Origin: an uncultured Tolumonas sp.
Lineage (GTDB): Bacteria > Pseudomonadota > Gammaproteobacteria > Enterobacterales > Aeromonadaceae
Reading direction: 5' to 3'
Assembly (NCBI RefSeq): GCF_963678185.1
Contig: NZ_OY782757.1
Span: forward strand, 3,738,501-3,802,500
DNA length: 64,000 bases
Position numbers and translations under genes: made by a program. Shown here piece after piece: positions 47,561 to 56,828 of this stretch. The notes below the pieces were generated by a model that searched no databases, was not told the DNA's origin, and saw only the letters and a list, made by a program, of their open reading frames with translations. The stretch's first letter is position 1. Every line of letters begins with the position of its first letter.

Positions 47561-49630
47561 TTAGTTGTTTCGTACACAGACCAATACCACCACCGAACGG
47601 GGCACAGTCTGATATTCAGCAGTCAGCACATCAGTATATTCACGACCTAACGGTGTAATATCTGCGGGCGGTAATAACCCAGTATCGCATACTCGTTTCC
47701 AATGTCCTTGTGGATAATGCGGCGGCGTAGGCAAGGTTACTGTCAGTGGTTTCCACCAGGCATTAAAAAATGCGTAAACATCAGCACCATGACCCGGATC
47801 ATAAGCGGTTAGGCCCAGTGCATGTGAATCTTCGCTCCAATCAGGCTGAAATGGCAACACGCCATGCCAATCCATTTGGGCACTTTCCAATGCTTTTGCC
47901 AGTGAAAAAAAAGCGCGCGGTTCCTCTTTTAATACTGAGCGATAGCGCATTAATTCGGTCACAAAGCGCAGCATTTCACGACCGTGCAGCCCCGGTTGCC
48001 AATTTAGCCAGCTGGTTGGGTTATCCTGACAATAGACATTGTTGTTGCCCGCTTGCGTTCTGAGCATTTCATCGCCCATTTGTATCATCGGCGTGCCACC
48101 GGCCAGCAGATTGATGACAAAGAAATTTTTTACCTGACGTAAACGTAGTGCATTAATTGACGAGTCATCGGTCGGGCCTTCAATACCATGACTCCAGCTG
48201 TAATTATCATTATTGCCATCACGATTCTCTTCCCCATTTTCTTCATTGTGTTTTTGGTTGTAACTGACCAGATCCCACAACGTGAAGCCATCATGACAGG
48301 TAATAAAATTCAGGCTTTTATAGGGGTCGGTATATTGCGGATGATAGATGTCAGGGCTACCAATCAGCCGTGAGGCGAAGGCGGATACCATGCCATTATC
48401 GCCTTTAATAAACCGACGCACGTCATCGCGAAAGCGGCCATTCCATTCCCGCCAGCGATCACCGACCATTTTCCCAACCAGATATAATCCGCCCGCATCC
48501 CAGGCTTCCGCAAAAAGTTTGGTATCAGCAAGAGAGTAGGCGTTATCAATCGTGCGTATCGTCGGTGGATCACTCATCGGTTGGCCGTAACCATCGCGGG
48601 ATAAAATCGCCGCCAGATCGAAGCGGAAACCATCAACATGCATCTCTTCGCGCCAGAAACGCAGGCTATCGGTGATCATCTTTTTGGTCATCGGATGCGA
48701 TGCATCTAACGTGTTACCACAGCCGGAATAATTGGTGTTGTGATAATTTTCATCCAGCGTATAAAACGCATCATTATCCAGCCCACGAAAGCAGATCACC
48801 GGGCCATCATCGCCACCTTCCGCGGTATGGTTGTAGACAACATCGAGAATGACTTCGATATTGGCTTTATGCAGCGCTTTCACCATATCGCGAAATTCAG
48901 TTAATACACCCAGATGCGAACCGACGCTGGCATATTCTGCATGTAGGGCAAAAAATCCCATCGGGCTGTAACCCCAATAATTGCTTTTCCCCGGTCGGGC
49001 ATCTTGCGGGTCAAATTGAAAGACGGGTAATAATTCGACCGCAGTAATGCCTAATTCCTGCAAATAGGGAATTTTGCTGATCACGCCGGCATAGGTGCCA
49101 CGTAAATAATCAGGCAGACCGGATGAGGGATCTTTGGTGAATCCGCCAACATGCATTTCATAAATCACCGAACGAGAGAGGGGATGGCGGGGATAATGAT
49201 CATCTTCCCAATCATAATGTCGCAGATCGACCACCACATTTTTGGCGCAACAGTGCAGATTACTGCCGGGTTTTGCAGACAGCTGGCGGTCATAATTGCC
49301 CGATAACACAATGCGTTGCCCGTAAGGGTCTAACAGCACTTTTTCTGGGTCAAAGTGCGTGCCCGGCGCGTTTGAAAAAGCTTCTTTGACTCGCCAGGCA
49401 TATAGCTGCCCAGCGGTGACGCCGGTGACATAGACATGCCAATAATAGCCAGAGCGATATTCTTCGGCTGACAAGGTGATGATGTCGGGTTGTTCATCTT
49501 TTTCGGAATGGAACAGCAGTAGTTCCATGGATTTGGCGAGCCGCCCCCAAATGGCAAAGTTAGTGCCGTGGCCTTCAGGTGTTGCCCCTAGCTGACGGCA
49601 GTGTCCGGCGGAGATTTTTCGGGTTGTCAT
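47561..49630 (-). CDS. glgX: Glycogen debranching enzyme GlgX (isoamylase type)
   Basis: Cytosolic GH13 enzyme of 689 residues (E. coli 657) that hydrolyses alpha-1,6 branches of limit dextrins. The N-terminal CBM48-like beta domain (about 10-130) starts LGATPEGHGTNFAIWG. The catalytic barrel shows VYNHTAEGG, DGFRFDLAAIL (nucleophile Asp), FAEAWDAGG (acid Glu) and ITCHDGFTLWDL (third Asp). It stands alone here without other glg genes, inside the rhamnose region. Its promoter shares the 190 bp divergent gap with the HAD gene. Confidence 0.93.
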   Translation of the reverse strand: MTTRKISAGHCRQLGATPEGHGTNFAIWGRLAKSMELLLFHSEKDEQPDIITLSAEEYRSGYYWHVYVTGVTAGQLYAWRVKEAFSNAPGTHFDPEKVLLDPYGQRIVLSGNYDRQLSAKPGSNLHCCAKNVVVDLRHYDWEDDHYPRHPLSRSVIYEMHVGGFTKDPSSGLPDYLRGTYAGVISKIPYLQELGITAVELLPVFQFDPQDARPGKSNYWGYSPMGFFALHAEYASVGSHLGVLTEFRDMVKALHKANIEVILDVVYNHTAEGGDDGPVICFRGLDNDAFYTLDENYHNTNYSGCGNTLDASHPMTKKMITDSLRFWREEMHVDGFRFDLAAILSRDGYGQPMSDPPTIRTIDNAYSLADTKLFAEAWDAGGLYLVGKMVGDRWREWNGRFRDDVRRFIKGDNGMVSAFASRLIGSPDIYHPQYTDPYKSLNFITCHDGFTLWDLVSYNQKHNEENGEENRDGNNDNYSWSHGIEGPTDDSSINALRLRQVKNFFVINLLAGGTPMIQMGDEMLRTQAGNNNVYCQDNPTSWLNWQPGLHGREMLRFVTELMRYRSVLKEEPRAFFSLAKALESAQMDWHGVLPFQPDWSEDSHALGLTAYDPGHGADVYAFFNAWWKPLTVTLPTPPHYPQGHWKRVCDTGLLPPADITPLGREYTDVLTAEYQTVPRSVVVLVCVRNN

Positions 49631-49750
49631 TTTTCTCTCGGAGCAAAGTGACTCTGATCAAAAGTATAGAAGAGGTGTTCGTCAGCGCCCAGTTGTTTAA
49701 ATTGATGCCTGTCAGCTTAAAATATCAGACGTAAACGAACATTAATTTGT

Positions 49751-49766
49751 TTGATATTGATCACGT
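49751..49766. promoter_or_regulatory. CRP- or FNR-like site between glgX and the HAD gene
   Basis: The bases at 49750-49765 read TTTGATATTGATCACG, which fits CRP (TTTGA-N6-TCACG, 8 of 10) and also FNR (TTGAT-N4-ATCAC, 9 of 10). It sits in the divergent promoter region, about 70 bp before the HAD start. Sequence alone cannot decide between the two regulators. Confidence 0.4.
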
Positions 49767-49792
49767 GAGTTTGCATTGCGTTTGAATTACGA

Positions 49793-49806
49793 TGAAACCG
49801 GTTTCA
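49793..49806. promoter_or_regulatory. LacI/GalR-family operator TGAAACCGGTTTCA
   Basis: A perfect 14 bp palindrome with the central CG step typical of LacI-family sites, identical in form to the AscG-type consensus. It lies just upstream of the HAD ribosome site, where a bound repressor would block transcription. No LacI-family gene is present in the window. Confidence 0.6.
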
Positions 49807-49821
49807 AATATGGAGAAAACC

Positions 49822-50628
49822 ATGATCAAACTTATTATTACCGATATGGATGGCACCTTCCTCAACAGCCACGGCGATTACAACCGAGAGTTATTTACAC
49901 GCGTAGTGCAAGTGATGCAGGAACATGATGTGCATTTTGCGCCCTGCACTGGTAAGCAGGTTGAACGAGTTGAAGAGTTATTTGGTGAGCAAAGTGAAAA
50001 TTTCTGGATACTTGGCGATAGTGCGACTCGCATTAAAAATAAAGGAAAATTCGTATACCAATCACTACTAAATAATCAATTAGGATTGGATATTATCAAT
50101 CAGTTAGAAGTGTTAGACGGTTCTCACATTGTAATTGCGTGTACACCAGAATTTGCTGCGATAAAAAAAGACACCCCCGATCATTTACAAAAATTAGTTA
50201 AACGTTCTTATGCGAAAGTTAAACTGATAGATGATTATCAAGATATTAATTCAGATTTTATTAAAATTACTGTTTATGATGAAAATAAACAGTGTCCGGA
50301 AATTCGTCCTCATCTTAGACAATTTGATGAACATGCTTATATTGTTGTATCTGAAGCTGCTTGGATTGATATAGCCAATGCTGGCGTACATAAAGGTACA
50401 ACAGTTGAAAGATTACAAGATATGCTTGGTGTTACTAAAGCGGAAACGATGGTCTTTGGTGATGGATTTAATGATATAGAGTTAATGGAAAGAGCCGATT
50501 TTAGTTTTGCCATGCGAAATGCATTTGAGGAAACGAAAGCTGCAGCTAATTTTATTACGCGTTGTAATGATGAAGATGGTGTAATGCATACCATATTACA
50601 GCTTTTAGATATTCAAAAATCAAAATAA
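49822..50628 (+). CDS. Cof-type HAD-IIB sugar phosphatase
   Basis: 268 residues from the ATG at 49822 (GGAGA site six bases upstream; an in-frame ATG ten codons earlier overlaps the operator). HAD motif I is IITDMDGTFL, with two catalytic Asp. Motif III lysine is in NAGVHKGTTVERL and motif IV in VFGDGFNDIELM. The C2B cap lies between, as in Cof/YbiV-type sugar-phosphate phosphatases. The gene turns markedly AT-rich from about base 50030 on. The DeoR gene follows after 16 bp, so the pair probably forms one unit. The substrate is unknown. Confidence 0.87.
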   Translation: MIKLIITDMDGTFLNSHGDYNRELFTRVVQVMQEHDVHFAPCTGKQVERVEELFGEQSENFWILGDSATRIKNKGKFVYQSLLNNQLGLDIINQLEVLDGSHIVIACTPEFAAIKKDTPDHLQKLVKRSYAKVKLIDDYQDINSDFIKITVYDENKQCPEIRPHLRQFDEHAYIVVSEAAWIDIANAGVHKGTTVERLQDMLGVTKAETMVFGDGFNDIELMERADFSFAMRNAFEETKAAANFITRCNDEDGVMHTILQLLDIQKSK

Positions 50629-50644
50629 ATTAAGATGGATTGAA

Positions 50645-51418
50645 ATGGAAAAGTTTTCGCCCGAAGAGCGTTACCAAATCATTATTGAGTTACTTCGATC
50701 GCACAATAAAGTGATGGCGACTGATCTTGCTGCTCAATTGGGCACTACTGAGGTTACGATCCGTCGTGATTTAAGAGTGCTGGCCAATGAAGGGCTGTGT
50801 AAGCGAATTCATGGTGGTGCTCTTTCTTTTGCACCACCATCAGGAACGCAAGAAGAGCGTCTCATAAATCGTAATGATGAAAAGCAGGCTCTAGCAATGG
50901 CAGCGCTTTCCATTATAAAAAAAGAACAAGTTATTTTTCTTGATGCCAGTAGCACCCATATGCTGTTGGCCAGCTTATTGCCAAATAACATGGGTTTAAC
51001 CGTTGTAACGAATAGCCCTGCTATTGCGACACGTTTACTTGAGCGTAAATATATTCGAACAATTCTTATTGGCGGTGAATTAAATTATGAAGTAGGTGGG
51101 GCTATCGATATTACTGCTGCTCAGGCTATTTCTAAATTTCGTTTTGATCTCGGTTTTATTGGTGTTTGTGCATGGTCTTCGGAAGTTGGGTTTAGTGCAA
51201 TACATTATCAAGATGGCGAATTTAAACGACAAGTTGCAGCACAATCAGGGGCAATTGCTATCTTATGCACGGACGATAAAATAGAAGCATTGGCAAATTA
51301 CCCATTTCTCACCTCTGAAAATATTGATTATCTTGTTTGCACAAAAAAGAGTACGTCATTAATTGATTTTTTTAGCACATTAGATTGTGCAGTTATTACC
51401 ACACATGTTGATGGATAA
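50645..51418 (+). CDS. DeoR-family sugar-phosphate regulator
   Basis: 257 residues. The N-terminal DeoR winged helix (about 6-60) has RYQIIIELLRSHNKVMATDLAAQLGTTEVTIRRDLRVLANEGLCKRIHGGAL (read in parts). The C-terminal DeoRC sensor domain (about 78-235) has FLDASSTHMLLASLL, VVTNSPAIA and LIGGELN for sugar phosphate binding. It is probably cotranscribed with the HAD phosphatase and could control it or the adjacent rhamnoside genes. AT-rich like its partner. A terminator overlaps the stop. Confidence 0.88.
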   Translation: MEKFSPEERYQIIIELLRSHNKVMATDLAAQLGTTEVTIRRDLRVLANEGLCKRIHGGALSFAPPSGTQEERLINRNDEKQALAMAALSIIKKEQVIFLDASSTHMLLASLLPNNMGLTVVTNSPAIATRLLERKYIRTILIGGELNYEVGGAIDITAAQAISKFRFDLGFIGVCAWSSEVGFSAIHYQDGEFKRQVAAQSGAIAILCTDDKIEALANYPFLTSENIDYLVCTKKSTSLIDFFSTLDCAVITTHVDG

Positions 51419-51440
51419 AAGAGGCGATGCCTCTTTTATT
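51415..51440. terminator. Terminator between the DeoR and rhamnosidase genes
   Basis: ATAAAAGAGGC (51415-51425) and GCCTCTTTTAT (51429-51439) form a perfect 11 bp stem around GAT; both flanks suit bidirectional termination between convergent genes. Confidence 0.85.
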
Positions 51441-51469
51441 GTGTTATCAGAACTCTGAATCAGAGGGGA

Positions 51470-53050
51470 TTAATACATTTTGTATTTGCGGATGAAGTAA
51501 GTTGGGGTGCAGCTCCACGCGTGACAGTAGCTGTTAATTAAACTGTTACCATACGGTGAAAAGTTTTTGTTTTTCGGATCGTAGGCTTCCCAGAAAGTAT
51601 CGGCACCATCTTCGATCATTTCCCCCCAATACTCTTTCATCACTTGGCGGGCGACATCACGTTCGTCGACCATGATGAGCGCATCAATCAGGTGGTGATA
51701 CATATAGGGCGTTACCGGGCCGATGGCCGGACGTTCAGTTAACAGCATATCGATGATCCGGCTGGATTTTTCGATGTCAAAAACCTCGGCTAACACCATC
51801 CAGACCTGACTGGCCCAAGAGATCTGACGTTCTGCGCCACTGACGAAAAACTGCTGTTTTTCGTCCCACAGATATTCCACAGCGGCTTTCTTCATCAGTT
51901 TGATTTTACTATCGAGGAAAGTGGCCCGCTTTTCATCATTGACGGCACGGGCTAACCCGAGTGCTCGTTTCATGGCATAAATCAGAATGGCATGCGCGGC
52001 GGCCTGTTTATTCAGATCTTTATGCCAATCGATAAAGGCCCACCAAGCACCGCTGGTGTCATCCATGACCAGATGCTGTTCATTCACCCGTTCCAGTGCC
52101 AGCTCGATCTGACGATACGCGGTTGGCCATAATTCTTTGGCGGTTTCCAAATCTTCCGTAGCGACAAAATAGTCGTAGAGGCTGACAGGGAAAAAAGACG
52201 AGTAATCGAACAGATAGGTGTCGTCAGGAATGAGGTTTGGCGCGACAAACACGTTGGAAGAGACCTGCCCGTTTTCATCGGTCACGGCAGCGAACAGATA
52301 TAAACAGCGTTTGACCAGATCGTAATTTTTGAACGTTTCATAATTCGCCAAGGCTTGCAGGCGCAGATCGCCTAACCATAAACGGCGATCGCGTTTCGGG
52401 CCATCTTCAAAAATATCCTGCATACAATCTTGCAGAGTTTTGATGCTGATGCGATCCATTTCTGCTAACAGCGGGTCGGCTGTGGTAATGGGGCACAATT
52501 TTTTGGTATCTGCAGAGGTCACGGTTTCGCAGTAAATCTCATCAAAGGCGACGGCATATTTGGGGGAGGCATCTAACACGTCAATTTTCAGGTAACGGAA
52601 GCTGTAACGACGCGGCATCTGTAAGACATGCGGCAGCACATCAATGTGAATGGTTTCCTGCTGCAGCCACGAACTGCTGACCCAGCCATCATACGTCGCG
52701 AAATCTTCACCCATCTCAATCGGCATTTCGCCAAAGGTTAAACGCAAGTGCAGCGGTGCGTCTGGCGGGCTGCCAACCGGGCGGATCTTCATCACCAGAT
52801 ACCCCACCTGATGATCGCCAAAATCAACAATCAGTGATTCACCTTTGCCATAGGCTTTATCATCCAGACTTTCAATATCCGCGACTTTTTTACACTTCCA
52901 GCCATGCACTGCAGATGGGTCACGTTGAACAGAAACCAGACCGGTAGGGTCAACTTTTTTAACCAATAATTTTTTCTTCAGACCTTCTGCTTTCATGACA
53001 AAGGCATGATTGGTCATATAAAAATGATTTTCTTTCTTTTGAATTTCCAT
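51470..53050 (-). CDS. Alpha-L-rhamnosidase (GH78-like), cytoplasmic
   Basis: 526 residues from the ATG at 53050; the open frame extends 17 codons upstream without a better start. There is no signal peptide, so it acts inside the cell. The N-terminal beta region (about 1-190) has HVLQMPRRYSFRYLKIDV. The alpha/alpha barrel (about 195-525) contains EDGPKRDRRLWLGD, the GH78 motif with the general acid region, and a DTFWEAYDP segment near the end. It is shorter than most GH78 enzymes, which carry extra beta domains. It lies 65 bp after the GPH symporter gene, which likely imports its rhamnoside. Confidence 0.82.
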   Translation of the reverse strand: MEIQKKENHFYMTNHAFVMKAEGLKKKLLVKKVDPTGLVSVQRDPSAVHGWKCKKVADIESLDDKAYGKGESLIVDFGDHQVGYLVMKIRPVGSPPDAPLHLRLTFGEMPIEMGEDFATYDGWVSSSWLQQETIHIDVLPHVLQMPRRYSFRYLKIDVLDASPKYAVAFDEIYCETVTSADTKKLCPITTADPLLAEMDRISIKTLQDCMQDIFEDGPKRDRRLWLGDLRLQALANYETFKNYDLVKRCLYLFAAVTDENGQVSSNVFVAPNLIPDDTYLFDYSSFFPVSLYDYFVATEDLETAKELWPTAYRQIELALERVNEQHLVMDDTSGAWWAFIDWHKDLNKQAAAHAILIYAMKRALGLARAVNDEKRATFLDSKIKLMKKAAVEYLWDEKQQFFVSGAERQISWASQVWMVLAEVFDIEKSSRIIDMLLTERPAIGPVTPYMYHHLIDALIMVDERDVARQVMKEYWGEMIEDGADTFWEAYDPKNKNFSPYGNSLINSYCHAWSCTPTYFIRKYKMY

Positions 53051-53115
53051 GTGAAAACCTATTGATATCAATTCGAATGAAGGAATAAAGAGGGAGGGCA
53101 AGCCTCCCAGCTCTA

Positions 53116-54510
53116 TCAGGCTAACGATTCAGATGTTGACGCAGTGACTGGGGTTGCCGCATTTTTTTGGGCGGTAGCTAGGTTGCGTTGATCTAACTCA
53201 GCACGAATTTGAGGGAAGATATAATCGAGTTTGTACATGGTTTTCATGATGAACATGGATAGTATGATCAGGCCAATCGGGATGATGAAATAACACATTT
53301 TGATGGCTTCTAACGCTTCTGGTGTTTGCTGCTGATCGGGCACATATCCGCCGGATGACAATAGATAACCGGCTGCTGCACCGGCACAAGCGAAAGCAAT
53401 TTTGCCGATAAAACCATTCACTGCGGACAACAGTCCTGCCGCGTTAACACCTGATTTCCATTCGCCAAAATCGATAGGGTCAGCTTGCATCGAGAAGTAG
53501 ATGCTAGTGCGCAGACCCATGCCCAGACCCAGCACGATAGCACCAGCAATCAATCCGGCAGTGCTGTTACCAACCAGTAACATCATGATGGTGCCGCCAA
53601 GAACGACCGAGCTTGCGATCATGAATACGTTAATTTTCTTCATTCGTTTTGAAAAAAATGGGGTCGATAAGGTGCCAATCATCGGAACGAATGCACCAAT
53701 ACCCGCGATAACAGGAACCAATTCCGGTTTAGCCAGGTTATAGGTGATGTAGTAGATCAGTGCACCACCTTGGAAGAACACCGCACCCCACATTACAACA
53801 ATGTTCAGTGCGAATACCTTCCATGGCGTATTCCCTTTCAAGGCCTTAAATGCGGTCGTGATACCAATTTTATCCTGTTGAACGACTACTTTTTCCTCTA
53901 CATTTTTAAATGTGAAGAGGAACAACAGGGTGGCTACGGCCGCCCAGATAGACATAGTGATTAAATAGCCATGCGCTTTGTCACCATTGCCTAAATGTTC
54001 AACCATCGGCATAGCAACAGAACTGATAATAGTGGCACCTAAAAATGAGAACACCATACGAGTTGTTGCTAATACAGTACGTTCGTGTGGGTCGCTGGTT
54101 AAGGCTGGCAGAATGGATGCAAGAGGTATATTGACCACGGTATAGAGCAGTGATAACCCCATATAAGTGGCATAGGCCCAGATCAGTTTTCCGGTTGGCC
54201 CTACATCTGGCACATAAAAGGTGGCAATAGAAATCAGGCCGAATGGTATTGCACCCCACAGAAAATAAGGGCGTGATTTACCCCATTTGCTCTTGGTGTT
54301 ATCAATCAGAATACCCATCATTACATCAGCAACCCCGTCAACTAAGCGGGTTGCCAGAAACATGACGCCAACCGCGGTGGCTGGTAGTTTCATAACGTCG
54401 GTATAAAAGAACATAATGTAGAGTGTGAGCATCTGCCACATTAAGTTACAGGCAGTATCGGCGACACCGTAGCCAATACGTTGTTTCCAGATTCCGGTTG
54501 ATGCGGTCAT
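53116..54510 (-). CDS. GPH-family glycoside:cation symporter
   Basis: 464 residues with 12 predicted transmembrane helices. The family pattern is seen at the start (IGYGVADTACNLMWQMLTLY) and in the loop DNTKSKWGKSRPYFLWGAIPFG, as in MelB, XylP and UidB relatives. A long cytosolic tail ends the protein. It probably imports a rhamnose-containing glycoside for the rhamnosidase encoded directly downstream. The cation may be sodium or proton. The promoter lies in the 226 bp gap before the AraC-type gene. Confidence 0.85.
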   Translation of the reverse strand: MTASTGIWKQRIGYGVADTACNLMWQMLTLYIMFFYTDVMKLPATAVGVMFLATRLVDGVADVMMGILIDNTKSKWGKSRPYFLWGAIPFGLISIATFYVPDVGPTGKLIWAYATYMGLSLLYTVVNIPLASILPALTSDPHERTVLATTRMVFSFLGATIISSVAMPMVEHLGNGDKAHGYLITMSIWAAVATLLFLFTFKNVEEKVVVQQDKIGITTAFKALKGNTPWKVFALNIVVMWGAVFFQGGALIYYITYNLAKPELVPVIAGIGAFVPMIGTLSTPFFSKRMKKINVFMIASSVVLGGTIMMLLVGNSTAGLIAGAIVLGLGMGLRTSIYFSMQADPIDFGEWKSGVNAAGLLSAVNGFIGKIAFACAGAAAGYLLSSGGYVPDQQQTPEALEAIKMCYFIIPIGLIILSMFIMKTMYKLDYIFPQIRAELDQRNLATAQKNAATPVTASTSESLA

Positions 54511-54736
54511 AAATATTCCTTTATTAGAATATAGCTGTCATGCGTGGCCAAAATGGCGTTCTTTTTTCTCAGTCTCTGGCACTGAGTGAACTGACCTTGT
54601 GGTGCAGTTGCATGCATAGTAGGAATTATTGTGGAAGCCGACTTCCGCATTGATGCCACATTTATATTCTAATTGGCGTTTTTAGTGTGCTCGACCTGCA
54701 GACGATCACAATTATGAAATGCTGTTAAAATCAGGC

Positions 54737-55579
54737 TTATTCATGCGATAGGGAATGGATGTAATTGACTCTTTCTGTGCTGGGTGAAATACCAAAGACA
54801 TTTTTATACGCAGTTGCAAAATGGTTACTATTTGAAAACCCACAATCAAAGGCAATATTTGTGATAGTGATGTCAGTTTCTCTTATTTTCTTTCTGGCGG
54901 AAATTAAACGAAGGCGCTTCAGATAATTTTCGGGTGTCATTCCAGTCTTTTCTTTTAAATGACGAAATAGTGTTCTTAATGGCACTTCAAATTGCTCAGA
55001 TAATTCATTCCAGTTAATGTCAGAGAAACAGTCATTTTGTACAAATTTAAGGATTTTATTGATCTTGTGTTCAGTGTGTTCACTAACCGTATGTTTATAT
55101 TCGAAAATAAGTGTAATAAGTTGTAGGAACAGCGCTTCTTGCTCCAACTTTATCGTGTGAGGATTAGCTGATATATCATTTTTAATAAACAGAAGTTTTG
55201 AAATATCAATGGCTTTAGAGAGACCAGCATTATCTAACCAAGCATAATCATTGAGGGAATCAGAGGTTAGTTTACTGAGCAATGGTTCAATGTTTTTAAT
55301 GAAGGTGAAATCAACCGCGGGGTTGATCAGAATATTAATTAACTTAAGCGTACCGAGCTCATCATAAAAGTGATATTCATCCTGCTTGACGTAAAATACA
55401 TCACCTGTTTTGATAAATAATGGTTGTGAATTAATAACATGCAAACCATGACCACTTTTTACGATGACTAATTCATCAAATTCGTGACTATGCTCTTTAT
55501 TGTTATCTTCCGGATCACTGGTATAAATCGCCAGTTTATCTGAAGGGGAGGGAAAGTATTCGTTTGTTTCAAGGCGCAT
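54737..55579 (-). CDS. rhaS: AraC-family rhamnose regulator, RhaS-like
   Basis: 280 residues from the ATG at 55579 (an in-frame TTG is two codons upstream). The cupin N-terminus has HSHEFDELVIVKSGHGLHVIN and GDVFYVKQDEYHFY, as in RhaS and RhaR. The DNA-binding half (about 180-275) resembles E. coli RhaS: INWNELSEQFEVPLRTLFRHLKEKTGMTP (in parts), then ITNIAFDCGFSNSNHFATAYKNVFG. It is the probable L-rhamnose-responsive activator of the surrounding operons. AT-rich. Only one such regulator is visible, whereas E. coli has both RhaS and RhaR; a second could lie outside the window. Confidence 0.82.
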   Translation of the reverse strand: MRLETNEYFPSPSDKLAIYTSDPEDNNKEHSHEFDELVIVKSGHGLHVINSQPLFIKTGDVFYVKQDEYHFYDELGTLKLINILINPAVDFTFIKNIEPLLSKLTSDSLNDYAWLDNAGLSKAIDISKLLFIKNDISANPHTIKLEQEALFLQLITLIFEYKHTVSEHTEHKINKILKFVQNDCFSDINWNELSEQFEVPLRTLFRHLKEKTGMTPENYLKRLRLISARKKIRETDITITNIAFDCGFSNSNHFATAYKNVFGISPSTERVNYIHSLSHE

Positions 55580-55702
55580 AAGCAAAACCAGCGGATTATA
55601 TTATGATGATTCTAAAGCAGACCGGATGATGTTTTTGGTTCGATGTTGTTTTTTGTGATCAACCTCTTTACTGGTTTATTGATAATGCCATTTGGGAAAA
55701 AA

Positions 55703-55772
55703 CAGTGGCAATCTCAGAATGGTATGTATTATTTGATTACGGAATATACATACCACTTTTAAATTGCCACTG
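55703..55772 (-). terminator. Nested-hairpin terminator of the rhamnose ABC operon
   Basis: Outer arms CAGTGGCAAT (55703-55712) and ATTGCCACTG (55763-55772) enclose inner arms TGGTATGTAT (55720-55729) and ATACATACCA (55746-55755); both pairs are perfect. On the minus strand the outer stem is followed by TTTTTT, 32 bp after the RhaQ stop. This is an unusually long, two-tier intrinsic terminator. Confidence 0.8.
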
Positions 55773-55803
55773 AATAATTAAAATATAAATTTAGACTCTT
55801 TTC

Positions 55804-56802
55804 TTATCCTTTTTTCTTTAGCATGCGTTTCAGTAAAATCGGGCAGGCAATAACGCCAATCAACATACAGCCGATAATAATCGACATGACGATACCCGGC
55901 ACATTCAACAGACCTAAGCCGACAGTGACCAACCCCATCAGAAAGACCGACAGCACCACACCAACAATGGTGCCTGAACCGCCCAGAATACTAACACCGC
56001 CCAAAACAACCATGGTGATGATGCCCATTTCCCAGCCCAACGCGATGGTGGGGCGGGTGCTTCCCAGCCGCGAGGTCAGCATGATGGCGGCAATGGCACT
56101 AAACAGACCCAACAACGTAAATAACGTCAGTTTATAACCTGCCACATTGATACCGGTATAAAACGATGCTGTTGGGTTGTTGCCAATGGAGTAAATCCGG
56201 CGACCAATATTACTCTTCTGCAAGACGACATAAAAAATCACCGCCATGACTGCAAAGAAGACAAATTCAAAGCTGAAATAGGAGAAAACATAACCTTGAC
56301 CGAAATAGGTAAAGCCTTTCGGATAGTCACCAATGGCCTGATCACCTAAGACAATATAAGCAATACCCCGGAATAAGCTCATGGTGCCAATGGTAACCAC
56401 AATCGACGGTATATTTAAACGCGTGACTAATAAGCCATTAAAAAAGCCACACAGGGTGCCTACCGCTAAACCAATGATACAGATGGTGGTGACATCAAAA
56501 CCGTGTTGTGCGGCCATGCCCATAGCGACGGATGACAACGCTATAATCGAAGCCACGGAAATATCAATTTCACGCACGATGATGATCAATGCCATCGGCA
56601 AGGCAACTATCGCTTTCTCGGTGAAATTGAAGGTGGCATCGGATAATGACCAAGGATCTAAGAAGTAGGGCGATGCCATACTGTTCATAATGAAGACTAC
56701 AATTGCGGTCATCAGTAAGAACGATTCCCATGTCATGGCGTATTTCAGCCAGTTCCGTTTTGGCTCTGAACCTAATATTTTGTGGTCGTTTACGTGTTCC
56801 AT
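55804..56802 (-). CDS. rhaQ: Rhamnose ABC transporter permease RhaQ
   Basis: 332 residues with about ten transmembrane helices, of the BPD_transp_2 (ribose/rhamnose type) permease family. Conserved blocks are REIDISVASIIALSSV, LVTRLNIPSIVVTIGTMSLFRG and GGVSILGGSGTIVGVV. It forms the inner-membrane channel with RhaP. It lies 26 bp after rhaP and is the last gene of the operon, followed by the nested terminator. Confidence 0.9.
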   Translation of the reverse strand: MEHVNDHKILGSEPKRNWLKYAMTWESFLLMTAIVVFIMNSMASPYFLDPWSLSDATFNFTEKAIVALPMALIIIVREIDISVASIIALSSVAMGMAAQHGFDVTTICIIGLAVGTLCGFFNGLLVTRLNIPSIVVTIGTMSLFRGIAYIVLGDQAIGDYPKGFTYFGQGYVFSYFSFEFVFFAVMAVIFYVVLQKSNIGRRIYSIGNNPTASFYTGINVAGYKLTLFTLLGLFSAIAAIMLTSRLGSTRPTIALGWEMGIITMVVLGGVSILGGSGTIVGVVLSVFLMGLVTVGLGLLNVPGIVMSIIIGCMLIGVIACPILLKRMLKKKG

Positions 56803-56828
56803 AAATTCATTCTCCGCTTGGTCAATAC

